From Alistipes sp. (GTDB lineage: Bacteria > Bacteroidota > Bacteroidia > Bacteroidales > Rikenellaceae): a DNA stretch of 24,631 nt. The stretch spans positions 1-24,631 of the forward strand of contig JAFXIS010000012.1 in the NCBI GenBank assembly GCA_017532885.1, written 5' to 3'. Each line of letters begins with the position of its first letter. The first letter of the stretch is position 1. Both the position numbers and the translations under genes were made by a program. This document shows positions 14,635-22,686 of the stretch, one piece after another. Below the pieces are notes generated by a model, which worked only from the letters and a program-made list of their open reading frames with translations, did not search any database and had not been told where the DNA came from.

Positions 14635-15783
14635 TTATTTTTCAGGATTATATACCGCCACCGCCACACGCGAATCGGCACATCCGTAATATAGATACCA
14701 TTTACTTTGGTGGAGCACCAGGCCCTCGATAAAGACCGTTCCGGCGGGATACTGACCACTGCGCTCGAAATCGGCTTCAGGTACAAAGAAGGGCTCATCC
14801 AATCTATCTAACACCTTGGTAGGTTCCGATGCCGAGAAGAGCACCTGTCCGGCACAGTAGCTCGCCGCCGTATAGTTCTCATCGCGGCCCTCACCATCGA
14901 GGTTTTTGCCATTATAGAAAAGCAAAATACCATCCTCGGTTATAATCGCCGGAGGTCCGCATTCGGTGAGCATACTATCGAAATAACCCACGCGAGGCTC
15001 TACAACCTTAAGGATTTCGCCATTCTCATCCAACATCGGAGTCCAGTTTATCAAATCGTCACTCGTTGCAACATTAATCCACTGCTCACCCCAATACATC
15101 ACATATTTGCCTCCGACTTTTGTAATCACCTGCTCTCCATCAACCACTTTTGTCACAATCGAAGCCGCTTTCGAGAATGAGTCGGCAAAGCGACCATCAT
15201 ACGCCTTTGCAAATGCAGGGCCATGCTTTTCCCATATGACCAAATCCTTAGATGTAGCCACACCAAGCCTTGCCTGCTTACGATTCCACATCGTATACAG
15301 CATAACATATGTTCCCTCTTCGGTCATAGCAACGCGAGGGTCCTCACATCCGCCCGGCATCTCCAGCGCAGCCTGACTGTCGGGCTGCGGATACAACACC
15401 GGAGCGCCTAAGATGTCGAATTTTAGTCCGTCATCAGATGTGGCATATCCTATACGCGAAGTTCGCGTTCCGATGCCCACCGCCGAGTTATCCTCCGAGC
15501 GGAACAGTACAACAATCTTTCCATCCTTAACCGCAGCTGCGGGATTGAAAGTATCGCTCTCCTGCCACTTCACCGCCTCACTGCGCATGGGACAATAAAA
15601 CACAACATTCGTATCGGGCGAGATAACAGGATTAACCCTCTCGGGGCGTTGAAAATCGAGCCACGCCCACGCTTTCTGATTATTCGGCACTCTTTCATCG
15701 TGGGCCACCGACGCAGCATTTTGCTCACACGAAAGCATCTGAAGAGTCAAAATAATGGTTAGATAGTATACAGCTTTTCTCAT
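14635..15783 (-). CDS. GH130-like five-bladed beta-propeller lipoprotein
   Basis: A 382-residue lipoprotein (signal ending LQMLSC, Cys19) with the features of glycoside hydrolase family 130: FNPAAAVKDGKIVVLFRSED (79-98), GGCEDPRVAMTEEG (144-157), LTECGPPAIITEDGILLFYNGKN (272-294), FIEGLV (351-356) and YYGCADSRVAVAV (366-378). GH130 enzymes are mannoside phosphorylases or hydrolases acting on beta-mannosidic links, including mannan or N-glycan cores; which of these applies cannot be told by eye. Lipid attachment places it in the periplasm or at the surface, which favours a hydrolase over a cytosolic phosphorylase. No SusC/SusD pair or other glycosidase is next to it in this window. Confidence 0.8.
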   Translation of the reverse strand: MRKAVYYLTIILTLQMLSCEQNAASVAHDERVPNNQKAWAWLDFQRPERVNPVISPDTNVVFYCPMRSEAVKWQESDTFNPAAAVKDGKIVVLFRSEDNSAVGIGTRTSRIGYATSDDGLKFDILGAPVLYPQPDSQAALEMPGGCEDPRVAMTEEGTYVMLYTMWNRKQARLGVATSKDLVIWEKHGPAFAKAYDGRFADSFSKAASIVTKVVDGEQVITKVGGKYVMYWGEQWINVATSDDLINWTPMLDENGEILKVVEPRVGYFDSMLTECGPPAIITEDGILLFYNGKNLDGEGRDENYTAASYCAGQVLFSASEPTKVLDRLDEPFFVPEADFERSGQYPAGTVFIEGLVLHQSKWYLYYGCADSRVAVAVYNPEK

Positions 15784-15801
15784 AATACATTTAGGTTTTC
15801 A

Positions 15802-15832
15802 CAAATGTACAAAAAAAACGAGGATATCCAAA
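15802..15832 (-). promoter_or_regulatory. Promoter of the GH130-like gene
   Basis: Minus-strand TTTG (plus 15829-15832), 19 bases, TACATTTG (plus 15802-15809): one of the best promoter matches in the window. It is embedded in the terminator of the gene upstream; the -33 lies in the hairpin and the T-run lies in the spacer. Confidence 0.65.
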
Positions 15833-15852
15833 CTTACTTTGGTATCCTCGTT
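15811..15852 (-). terminator. Terminator of the small acidic protein gene
   Basis: On the minus strand AACGAGGATACCAAA pairs with TTTGGATATCCTCGTT (one bulge; plus 15817-15852) with loop GTAAG, followed by a run of eight T. Confidence 0.85.
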
Positions 15853-15884
15853 AAAATTAAATAGGCTTGTTTTTCGGGCTCTTC

Positions 15885-16193
15885 TTACATATCTTCATCC
15901 TCCATTGAGTCGTCCTGAATCTCATCAGCACCCTTCAACTCATCGTCGCCATAGTATTCATCCTCAATAGCCTCATCCGACTTATCGTCAATCTTCACAT
16001 CAATCTTCACCAGATACGATGTATCCTCGGTCTCAAATGGAACATAATAGAAGAAATCACCATTCGGCTTATCGAATCGTGTCATTACCTCGGCAAAACC
16101 ACGCGGATATAGAGCCTTTACCTCCTCTTGAAGCTCGGGTGAGAGGTTGTTAAAACTTGCAACTAATTTTTTCTTGGTACTATTCTGTGTCAT
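15885..16193 (-). CDS. Small acidic conserved protein
   Basis: A 102-residue protein from the start MTQNSTKKK; an in-frame ATG seven codons further upstream is less likely because it sits closer to the promoter element. Residues 1-75 appear folded (LVASFNNLSPELQEEVKALYPRGFAEVMTRFDKPNGDFFYYVPFETEDTSYLVKIDVKI, given here in part). The tail (from about 76) is almost all Asp, Glu and spacer residues (DEYYGDDELKGADEIQDDSMEDEDM). I recognise it only as a type of protein seen across Bacteroidales, without assigned function. No signal peptide or membrane segment is seen. It has its own promoter and terminator. The acidic tail may bind a basic partner or metal. Confidence 0.75.
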   Translation of the reverse strand: MTQNSTKKKLVASFNNLSPELQEEVKALYPRGFAEVMTRFDKPNGDFFYYVPFETEDTSYLVKIDVKIDDKSDEAIEDEYYGDDELKGADEIQDDSMEDEDM

Positions 16194-16211
16194 ATCTTTC
16201 AAAATTTTCTG

Positions 16212-16244
16212 CAAGTATAAGCAAAATTTACATACAACACCAAA
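16212..16244 (-). promoter_or_regulatory. Promoter of the small acidic protein gene
   Basis: Minus-strand TTTG (plus 16241-16244), 21 bases, TATACTTG (plus 16212-16219; one mismatch to TAnnTTTG). It lies 18 bases upstream of the chosen start. Confidence 0.5.
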
Positions 16245-16275
16245 TCTTTATATTTTTTTTGTATTTTTTTTGAAA

Positions 16276-16309
16276 TTTGCCCATGTTACAAACAAATTGT
16301 GTAACTTTA
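16276..16309 (+). promoter_or_regulatory. Promoter of the ligA operon
   Basis: TTTG (16276-16279), 22 bases, TAACTTTA (16302-16309; one mismatch to TAnnTTTG). Inverted repeat GTTACA (16285-16290) / TGTAAC (16300-16305) overlaps the -7 element and could be an operator. Confidence 0.45.
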
Positions 16310-16331
16310 CGCTGAATTTTACCCTTATGTT

Positions 16332-18458
16332 ATGAGCGCAGAGCAACGAATATATTTTTTACGCAATCTTCTCAACGAGTACAATCACAAGTACTATATC
16401 GAGAATGCCCCTGTGGTGTCGGATTTCGAGTTCGATACACTATTGCGTGAGTTGCAGGATTTGGAGGCTGCACATCCCGAATATTACGATGCAAACTCTC
16501 CTACGATGCGCGTGGGTAGTGATTTAAGTAACGATTTTCAAACCGTCGAGCACGCCTTCCCTATGCTATCTCTTGCCAACACATATTCCATGGCAGAACT
16601 CGAAGAATGGACTCAGCGTGTAGAAAAGGAGGTCGGAGAGGTCGAATATGTGTGTGAACTCAAATTCGATGGAACAGCCATATCTTTAACCTACGAGCAT
16701 GGCAAGTTGTTACGCGCCGTAACTCGAGGCGACGGTACTCGAGGCGACGATGTGACAGCAAATGTACGCACCATACGCAGCGTACCTTTAACACTTACGG
16801 GTGACTACCCCGATTTTTTCGAGATTCGAGGTGAAATCATGATGCCCTACTCCTCGTTTGACCGCTTAAATGCCGAGCGCGAGAAGAATGGCAAAGCTCC
16901 ATTTGCAAACCCGCGTAACGCAGCAGCCGGCACGCTCAAGCAGCAGCAGTCACAAGTTGTAGCAAAGCGAGGTTTGGATTGCATCCTATATCAAATTGCA
17001 GGTCGCGACCTACCCTTCGATTCACATTGGGAGAACCTCGAAGCTGCACGCCGTTGGGGTTTCAAACTTTCTGACGCATCGCGCATATGCCACGGAAAGG
17101 AGGAGGTCGAGCAGTTTATCTCATATTGGGACATTGAGCGCAAGGCACTGCCATTCCCTACCGACGGAGTAGTTATAAAGGTAAATCGCAATTCCGACCG
17201 CAAAATCTTGGGTACAACATCCAAAGTTCCCAAATGGGCAGTCGCATACAAGTTCAAGGCTGAGCAAGCTCTTACCCGCCTGCTGAAAGTTACATATCAA
17301 GTTGGTCGTACGGGTGCCATTACTCCCGTAGCCAACCTTGAACCGGTATTATTGGCAGGCACCACAGTTAAGCGCGCCACACTCCACAATGCCGACCAAA
17401 TTGCAGCCCTTGATATCAGGGAGGGCGATATGGTCTATGTCGAAAAGGGTGGCGAGATTATCCCTAAGATTACCGAGGTAGAACTCTCGGAGCGCAACCC
17501 CGAGAGTAAGCCGTTGGAGTATATCACCCACTGCCCCGAGTGCGGAGCAGAGTTGGTACGCTATGAGGGTGAAGCAAAGCACTATTGCCCCAATCAGAGC
17601 CATTGCCGACCTCAGATTTTAGGTCGCATCATACATTTCATTCGTCGCAAGGCGATGAATATCGAAAGTCTGGGCGAGGAGACCGTAGAGTTGCTCTTTG
17701 AGAATGGATTAATCGAAAATATTGCCGACATTTACAGCCTTAAGGCTGAACAGATAGCCGTACTGCCACGCATGGGCGAAAAATCGGCAGAAAATATCAT
17801 GCAGAGCATCGCACGCTCGAAGCAAGTGCCTTTTCATCGCGTACTCTTCGCTTTGGGCATTCGCTTCGTGGGCGAAACGACAGCAAAATATTTGGCAGCA
17901 CACTTCCGTTCGTTAGACGCCGTTATGGCGGCCTCGCGCGAAGAGCTAATCGAGGCGGAGGAGGTTGGCGGGAAGATTGCCGATGCCATCGCGGAATATT
18001 TTGCCGATGAGAGTAACCGCACGATAATCGAGCGCCTGCGCACGGCAGGTCTGCAATTCGAGGCTGCGCAAACCCTTCAGGCATCTACCGCATTGGAGGG
18101 CTTGAATTTCGTTATTTCAGGCTCATTTGCAGAGCATTCGCGTGACGAACTTAAAGCATTGATTGAGGCTCATGGAGGTAAGAATTTAGCTGCCGTTTCT
18201 GCAAACACCTCATATTTGTTAGCCGGCGACAAGATAGGCCCTTCGAAGTTGCAGAAGGCTACAAAACTCGGAGTGAAGATTATCTCGGAGCAGGAGTTTA
18301 TGGCAATGATTGCCGACTCTGGCGAGCTGCCTATCACTAAAGAGAAAGAAAAAGTCGAAGATGCACAATCTTCGCTCAAAGAGGAGCTGCCGACAAACAC
18401 AGAGCCGCAAGAGAAAACCCCGACACCGACGATGCCGATTCAAGGCTCGTTATTTTAA
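16332..18458 (+). CDS. ligA: NAD-dependent DNA ligase LigA
   Basis: Seals nicks in replication and repair using NAD+. The protein has 708 residues. Domain order: Ia and adenylation domain with the active-site lysine Lys111 in ELKFDG (109-114), OB fold (about 315-390), four-cysteine zinc finger (Cys401, Cys404, Cys419, Cys425), helix-hairpin-helix repeats (about 430-575) and a BRCT domain (about 583-660, LEGLNFVISGSFAEHSRDELKALIEAHGGK in part). After the BRCT domain comes an unusual tail of about 45 residues rich in Glu, Lys, Pro and Thr that ends in QGSLF, similar to the bacterial sliding-clamp-binding motif. It is the first gene of a run ligA-dapA-DUF4919-C11, with 43 bases to dapA. Confidence 0.97.
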   Translation: MSAEQRIYFLRNLLNEYNHKYYIENAPVVSDFEFDTLLRELQDLEAAHPEYYDANSPTMRVGSDLSNDFQTVEHAFPMLSLANTYSMAELEEWTQRVEKEVGEVEYVCELKFDGTAISLTYEHGKLLRAVTRGDGTRGDDVTANVRTIRSVPLTLTGDYPDFFEIRGEIMMPYSSFDRLNAEREKNGKAPFANPRNAAAGTLKQQQSQVVAKRGLDCILYQIAGRDLPFDSHWENLEAARRWGFKLSDASRICHGKEEVEQFISYWDIERKALPFPTDGVVIKVNRNSDRKILGTTSKVPKWAVAYKFKAEQALTRLLKVTYQVGRTGAITPVANLEPVLLAGTTVKRATLHNADQIAALDIREGDMVYVEKGGEIIPKITEVELSERNPESKPLEYITHCPECGAELVRYEGEAKHYCPNQSHCRPQILGRIIHFIRRKAMNIESLGEETVELLFENGLIENIADIYSLKAEQIAVLPRMGEKSAENIMQSIARSKQVPFHRVLFALGIRFVGETTAKYLAAHFRSLDAVMAASREELIEAEEVGGKIADAIAEYFADESNRTIIERLRTAGLQFEAAQTLQASTALEGLNFVISGSFAEHSRDELKALIEAHGGKNLAAVSANTSYLLAGDKIGPSKLQKATKLGVKIISEQEFMAMIADSGELPITKEKEKVEDAQSSLKEELPTNTEPQEKTPTPTMPIQGSLF

Positions 18459-18501
18459 GCCGAGGAAATTAATTAACGAATAAAACGAAGATTATAAAGA
18501 T

Positions 18502-19392
18502 ATGAAAACACATAAATTAAGTGGCGTAGGAGCCGCAATGATAACCCCATTCAAGAGCGACCTTTCGATAGATTGGGATGCGCTGGGCAGATTGATAGAT
18601 TATGTCATCGACGGAGGTGTAGACTACATCGTAGCACTCGGTACTACCGCCGAGACACCAACCCTGAATGCAGAGGAGAAGAACGAGATTCTGCGCTTCA
18701 CACGCGAGAAGATTGCCGGTCGAGTGCCATTGGTGGCAGGCGCCGGAGGCAACAACACTGCCGCACTCATCGAGCATATTCAGACGATGGATTTAGAGGG
18801 TATTGAGGCTCTGTTGAGCGTCACTCCCTATTATAACAAACCCTCACAAGAGGGGCTTTATCAGCACTACAAAGCGGTGGCCGAGGCTTCACCCCTTCCC
18901 ATCATATTATATAATGTACCCGGTCGCACGGGTGTAAATATGACTGCCGAGACAACTTGCCGTCTGGCTGCGGACTGCCCCAATATCATCGCCGTAAAGG
19001 AGGCGTCGGGCAAGATTGACCAGATAGAGCAGATTATAAAAAATGCCCCAAAAGAGTTCATTATCCTCTCGGGTGACGATGATATGGCGATAGATGTCAT
19101 ACGCAAAGGTGGCGACGGAGTGATTTCGGTGGCTGTCGATGCCTTCCCCAAGCACTTCTCCAATGCCATATACCTTGCGCGTCAAGGTCTTTTCGAGCGA
19201 GCCGAGGAGGCTTATGCGCCACTTCACGAAGCTGTGTGCGCGCTCTTCGAACAGGGCAATCCTGTGGGTGTGAAGGCTGCGCTATCGATAATGGGACACA
19301 TCGAGAACGAGCTGCGCCTGCCTTTGGTGCCTGCTACCGAACTACTTATGAAGAAGTTAGAAAGATTAATTCGCGAATACGATTTGTGCTAA
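18502..19392 (+). CDS. dapA: 4-hydroxy-tetrahydrodipicolinate synthase
   Basis: Condenses pyruvate with aspartate semialdehyde in the lysine and diaminopimelate pathway. A TIM-barrel aldolase of 296 residues. The Schiff-base lysine is Lys166 in IIAVKEASGK, and the catalytic tyrosine is Tyr137 in ILYNVPGRTG; VALGTTAETPTL (44-55) and SVTPYYNKPSQEG (106-118) complete the active site. The sequence pattern is the normal DapA one and not that of N-acetylneuraminate lyase. It sits in a plus-strand run after ligA; the pairing has no evident functional logic. Confidence 0.96.
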   Translation: MKTHKLSGVGAAMITPFKSDLSIDWDALGRLIDYVIDGGVDYIVALGTTAETPTLNAEEKNEILRFTREKIAGRVPLVAGAGGNNTAALIEHIQTMDLEGIEALLSVTPYYNKPSQEGLYQHYKAVAEASPLPIILYNVPGRTGVNMTAETTCRLAADCPNIIAVKEASGKIDQIEQIIKNAPKEFIILSGDDDMAIDVIRKGGDGVISVAVDAFPKHFSNAIYLARQGLFERAEEAYAPLHEAVCALFEQGNPVGVKAALSIMGHIENELRLPLVPATELLMKKLERLIREYDLC

Positions 19393-19419
19393 ACAGCCGT
19401 TTATTAAGAAAAAAACTGT

Positions 19420-20163
19420 ATGAAACGACTACTTCTTGCACTTCTACTCTCGATAGTTGCCTCTACGGCATGGTCGAAGATACCCGACGAGGATGATATC
19501 CTTCGCAAGACGATGGACTCTTCGTCGCCCTATTACTACACCTCACTCATGGTGCGATATAACAATTTGGAGCGCCTGACCGAGGAGGAGTACCACTATT
19601 TATATTATGGCTTTGCCTATCAAGACGACTATCGTCCCACAGCTATAAACCCGGCATTTGATGAGCTCTACGCATCATTGCCAACATACAATATCGAATC
19701 TCCGAATCGCGAGGAGTTGGAGCATATCATCTCGCTATGTAAAGATGCTATGGTTTTGGACCCCTTCAGCCCTACGGTGCTGAATATGCTGGTATTTGCT
19801 TATGGCGCAATGGGTGACACAAAGACCGAGGAGGCATACTTCTACCACCTGCATGGCATTATGGAGACCATAAAATCGTCAGGCGACGGTCGCGGAGAGA
19901 AGTATCCGATGCACATCATCATGTTTTCACATGCTGTGGATGTTGTCGCCTCGATGGGATTGGAGAGTAAGCGAGCCCAGATTGTAAGCCGCAAAGTGGA
20001 GTATCTTCCGTTGGTATCACCCCGCAAACTACCCGACGGGAAGAAGATTCGCGGCTTCTATTTCGATTACAGCCGCATATATCGCAACAAACCCGAAGAG
20101 GTTACCTTCAAGAAGGAGCGAACTTGGCAATTTAACGGCCTTAAACCCAGAGAATACAAATAA
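19420..20163 (+). CDS. DUF4919 exported protein
   Basis: A 247-residue protein with a short signal peptide (MKRLLLALLLSIVASTAWS) and the DUF4919 pattern: SSPYYYTSLMVRYNNLERLTEEEYHYLYYGFAYQDDYRP in the first third (given in part), then AMVLDPFSPTVLNMLVFAYGAMGD, which looks like one tetratricopeptide-style helix pair. No lipobox is seen, so it is probably periplasmic. Function unknown. Its stop is two bases before the start of the clostripain-family gene, so the two are tightly coupled and may work together. The sequence YYYTSLMVRYNNLERLT is the family signature I recognise. Confidence 0.8.
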   Translation: MKRLLLALLLSIVASTAWSKIPDEDDILRKTMDSSSPYYYTSLMVRYNNLERLTEEEYHYLYYGFAYQDDYRPTAINPAFDELYASLPTYNIESPNREELEHIISLCKDAMVLDPFSPTVLNMLVFAYGAMGDTKTEEAYFYHLHGIMETIKSSGDGRGEKYPMHIIMFSHAVDVVASMGLESKRAQIVSRKVEYLPLVSPRKLPDGKKIRGFYFDYSRIYRNKPEEVTFKKERTWQFNGLKPREYK

Positions 20164-20165
20164 TC

Positions 20166-21440
20166 ATGAAGAAGATTTTTAGTTATATTACTATTTTTTA
20201 TTCCGTATCTGTTTTGCTCTTTGCTTCATCGTGCAAGGAGGGAAACGAAAATCCGGAGCCAACACCCGAAAGCACACCTCATACGCTGCTTTTCTACTTT
20301 GTAGGCACCGATTTGAATTACTTTTACGGCAAGAACCTCGATGCTACGAGGGAGGCTTTGAGGCAGTTGTCTGCGGCAGGTGGAGCACTCTCGGACAATG
20401 GTGCTAACCCTCGCGTGGTCTATTTCCGTCAAACGAGCAAGATGGAGGCTCAGATGGCTGAAATCGTCTACAACAAAGGCGATGTAGAGGATAAGATTAT
20501 AGCCACATATTCCCTACCCGACGAGATGACCGCCGAGGATATGAGCCGCTATCTCAAGGATATGATTGCGATAGCTCCTGCCGATAATTACGGCTTGGTT
20601 ATAGGCTCGCATAGTCGCGGTTGGACACCAAAAAATGGTGTAGATTTTTATCAGCTACTATCCTCGGGTGGCGCACCTTATAAGTGGACCTATTGGGAGC
20701 GTGACCCCGAAGCTTTGGTGACCCGTTTCTTGGGCGAGGGATATCCATTCTTCTCATCTTACAGCGAGGGCCACTCCAACATGTTCGATATGCCTGAGCT
20801 CGCCTCGGCAATATCATCTACGGGAGTAAAGTTTGAATATATAATCTACGATGCCTGTTTTATGGCAAATATAGAGTCGTTATACGATTTGCGTAATTGC
20901 TCTAAATATGCTCTCGCGAGTGTTTCGGAGATTATGGGTGCAGGATTCCCATATCTTACTGTGATTCCTCACCTTTTGCAATATCGTGGCAAGGAGTTCG
21001 ACTTAGAGTCGGCATGTCTTGAATACACCACTTTCTACGAGGAGGATTCACAGACTTCAGGCTCAATCTCGTTGGTTGATTGCTCGGAGTTGGAGGCTTT
21101 GGCTGCCGTAACCCGCAAGGTAAACCAGGGCGAACAGAACAGCGTAAGCAACAAATCATTGCAATATTACGAAGGATTGGACCCGCATCTATACTTCGAT
21201 TTCGGGCAGTATATCAACCTATTATGTGCCGACGAGGGTATCAAAGCGGAGTTCAATGCGCAACTCGCCAAAGCTGTCCCATACAAGAACACGCTAAGCA
21301 GTTTCTACACCGGACTTAAGCCCGGACGAGGCACACATCCCATTAAAAAGAGCATTTACAGCGGTCTTACCACCTCGCAATCTTCAGAGATGTATCGCGC
21401 AGAATATGCCGAAACAGCGTGGTATAAGGCGGTGCATTAG
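20166..21440 (+). CDS. Clostripain-family (C11) cysteine peptidase lipoprotein
   Basis: A 424-residue secreted protein with a signal ending in FASSC (Cys23, probable lipid site) and a Pro/Glu/Thr linker (24-40). The catalytic dyad of family C11 is visible: His149 in IGSHSRGW and Cys231 in IYDACFMANIES, the usual YDACLMA context. The core opens with LLFYFVGTDLNYF (41-53). The gap between His and Cys (82 residues) is longer than in the best-studied gut C11 enzyme PmC11, because of an insertion near 155-205. Members cut after arginine or lysine. The start and the post-Cys acidic residues (CKEGNE) suit a surface or periplasmic lipoprotein. It is translationally coupled to the DUF4919 gene and ends at a strong terminator. 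Confidence 0.87.
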   Translation: MKKIFSYITIFYSVSVLLFASSCKEGNENPEPTPESTPHTLLFYFVGTDLNYFYGKNLDATREALRQLSAAGGALSDNGANPRVVYFRQTSKMEAQMAEIVYNKGDVEDKIIATYSLPDEMTAEDMSRYLKDMIAIAPADNYGLVIGSHSRGWTPKNGVDFYQLLSSGGAPYKWTYWERDPEALVTRFLGEGYPFFSSYSEGHSNMFDMPELASAISSTGVKFEYIIYDACFMANIESLYDLRNCSKYALASVSEIMGAGFPYLTVIPHLLQYRGKEFDLESACLEYTTFYEEDSQTSGSISLVDCSELEALAAVTRKVNQGEQNSVSNKSLQYYEGLDPHLYFDFGQYINLLCADEGIKAEFNAQLAKAVPYKNTLSSFYTGLKPGRGTHPIKKSIYSGLTTSQSSEMYRAEYAETAWYKAVH

Positions 21441-21461
21441 CCGGATAGTAGCAATAAACTA

Positions 21462-21500
21462 AAACACCCTCGCCACTCGGGCGAGGGTGTTTATCTTTTT
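21462..21500 (+). terminator. Terminator of the ligA-dapA-DUF4919-C11 run
   Basis: Perfect 13-bp stem AAACACCCTCGCC (21462-21474) / GGCGAGGGTGTTT (21480-21492), loop ACTCG, followed by ATCTTTTTTA. It lies 21 bases after the C11 stop. The same hairpin may end the convergent fprA transcript. Confidence 0.88.
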
Positions 21501-21514
21501 TAGACTCTCAAATA

Positions 21515-22681
21515 CTATTCAGCCAGCAAAGCATCCGCCAGAGCCTCCAAAGCAGGGATATCGCTCTCCTTCATTCGAGAGCGGATAGTAACCATAGGCT
21601 CGACAATCTCCACATCTTTCATCGTTTCGAGCATGGTGTGCATCACACGACCTGCCGTCGGTGCCCATGAGCCATTCTCGATAATGCCTACACGGCGCTT
21701 CTGATAAGCCTTCATCTTCAAGTGATGCAGGAAGTCGTGCATCGGCGGAAAGACATCGGCATCATACGATGCAGCCGCCACGACCAATGTTCCCATGCGG
21801 AAAGCATCCTCAACAGCCTCCGCCATATCATCGCGGCTCAAATCTGCCACCGACACCTTCTTGGCACCCTTTGCCAAAAGGATATCCTTCATCTTATGTG
21901 CCACCTCGGCTGTATTGCCATGAATAGAGGCGAAGGCAATGAATACTCCCTCGGTCTCGACCTGATATCTACTCCATATGTCATATAGACCTATGTAGTA
22001 GCCCAAATTCTCCTTCAGCACAGGGCCATGCAACGGGCAGATGCACTCAATATCGAGCATAGCCGCCTTCTTGAGCAAGGCCTGCACCGGCTGGCCATAC
22101 TTTCCACAGATATTGAAATAGTAACGACGAGCCTCGCACGCCCAATCCTCGTCGTGGCTCAATGCACCAAACTTGCCAAAGCCATCAGCCGAGAACAAGA
22201 CTTTATCCACCGCATCATACGACACCATAACCTCGGGCCAATGTACCATTGCCGCCATAAAGAACGATAGCGTATGCTCGCCAAGCGAAAGCGTATCTCC
22301 CTCTTTAACGACGATTGTGCGTCCCTCGAAATTATCCTCAACAAAGAACTGCGGTATCATCTGCAAAGCACGCGCCGAAGCGACTATCTTCAACTGCGGG
22401 TATTTGGCCATAACCTCGGCAATCGTTCCCGAATGGTCAGGCTCAAGGTGATGCACTACAAGGTAATCGGGCTGACGCGAACCAAGCACCTCAGCCAAAT
22501 TTCCGAGCCACTCCTCGCCCTTGCGCTTATCGACCGTATCCATAATGGCGATTTTCTCGTCAAGGATAACATACGAGTTATACGATATGCCGTTGGGTAC
22601 AACATATTGGCTCTCAAAGAGGTCGATATCATGGTCATCGACACCTATATACTTAATATCTTTTGTAATATCGAAAATCAT
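21515..22681 (-). CDS. fprA: Flavodiiron protein (A-type flavoprotein)
   Basis: Reduces O2 to water or NO to N2O in anaerobes. The 388-residue protein has the two-domain core: a metallo-beta-lactamase-like diiron domain with H78xE80xD82H83 (HLEPDHSG), His147 (AAMVHWPEV), Asp166 (FSADGFG) and His218 (PLHGP), and a C-terminal flavodoxin domain starting near 246 (FIAFASIHGNTAEVAHKM, FMN phosphate loop). All six metal ligands are in place. There is no extra rubredoxin domain, so electrons must come from a separate partner. It starts five bases after the def stop and is the last gene of the ruvX-def-fprA run. With rubrerythrin it forms a typical anaerobe oxygen defence. Confidence 0.95.
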   Translation of the reverse strand: MIFDITKDIKYIGVDDHDIDLFESQYVVPNGISYNSYVILDEKIAIMDTVDKRKGEEWLGNLAEVLGSRQPDYLVVHHLEPDHSGTIAEVMAKYPQLKIVASARALQMIPQFFVEDNFEGRTIVVKEGDTLSLGEHTLSFFMAAMVHWPEVMVSYDAVDKVLFSADGFGKFGALSHDEDWACEARRYYFNICGKYGQPVQALLKKAAMLDIECICPLHGPVLKENLGYYIGLYDIWSRYQVETEGVFIAFASIHGNTAEVAHKMKDILLAKGAKKVSVADLSRDDMAEAVEDAFRMGTLVVAAASYDADVFPPMHDFLHHLKMKAYQKRRVGIIENGSWAPTAGRVMHTMLETMKDVEIVEPMVTIRSRMKESDIPALEALADALLAE

Positions 22682-22686
22682 CTCAA

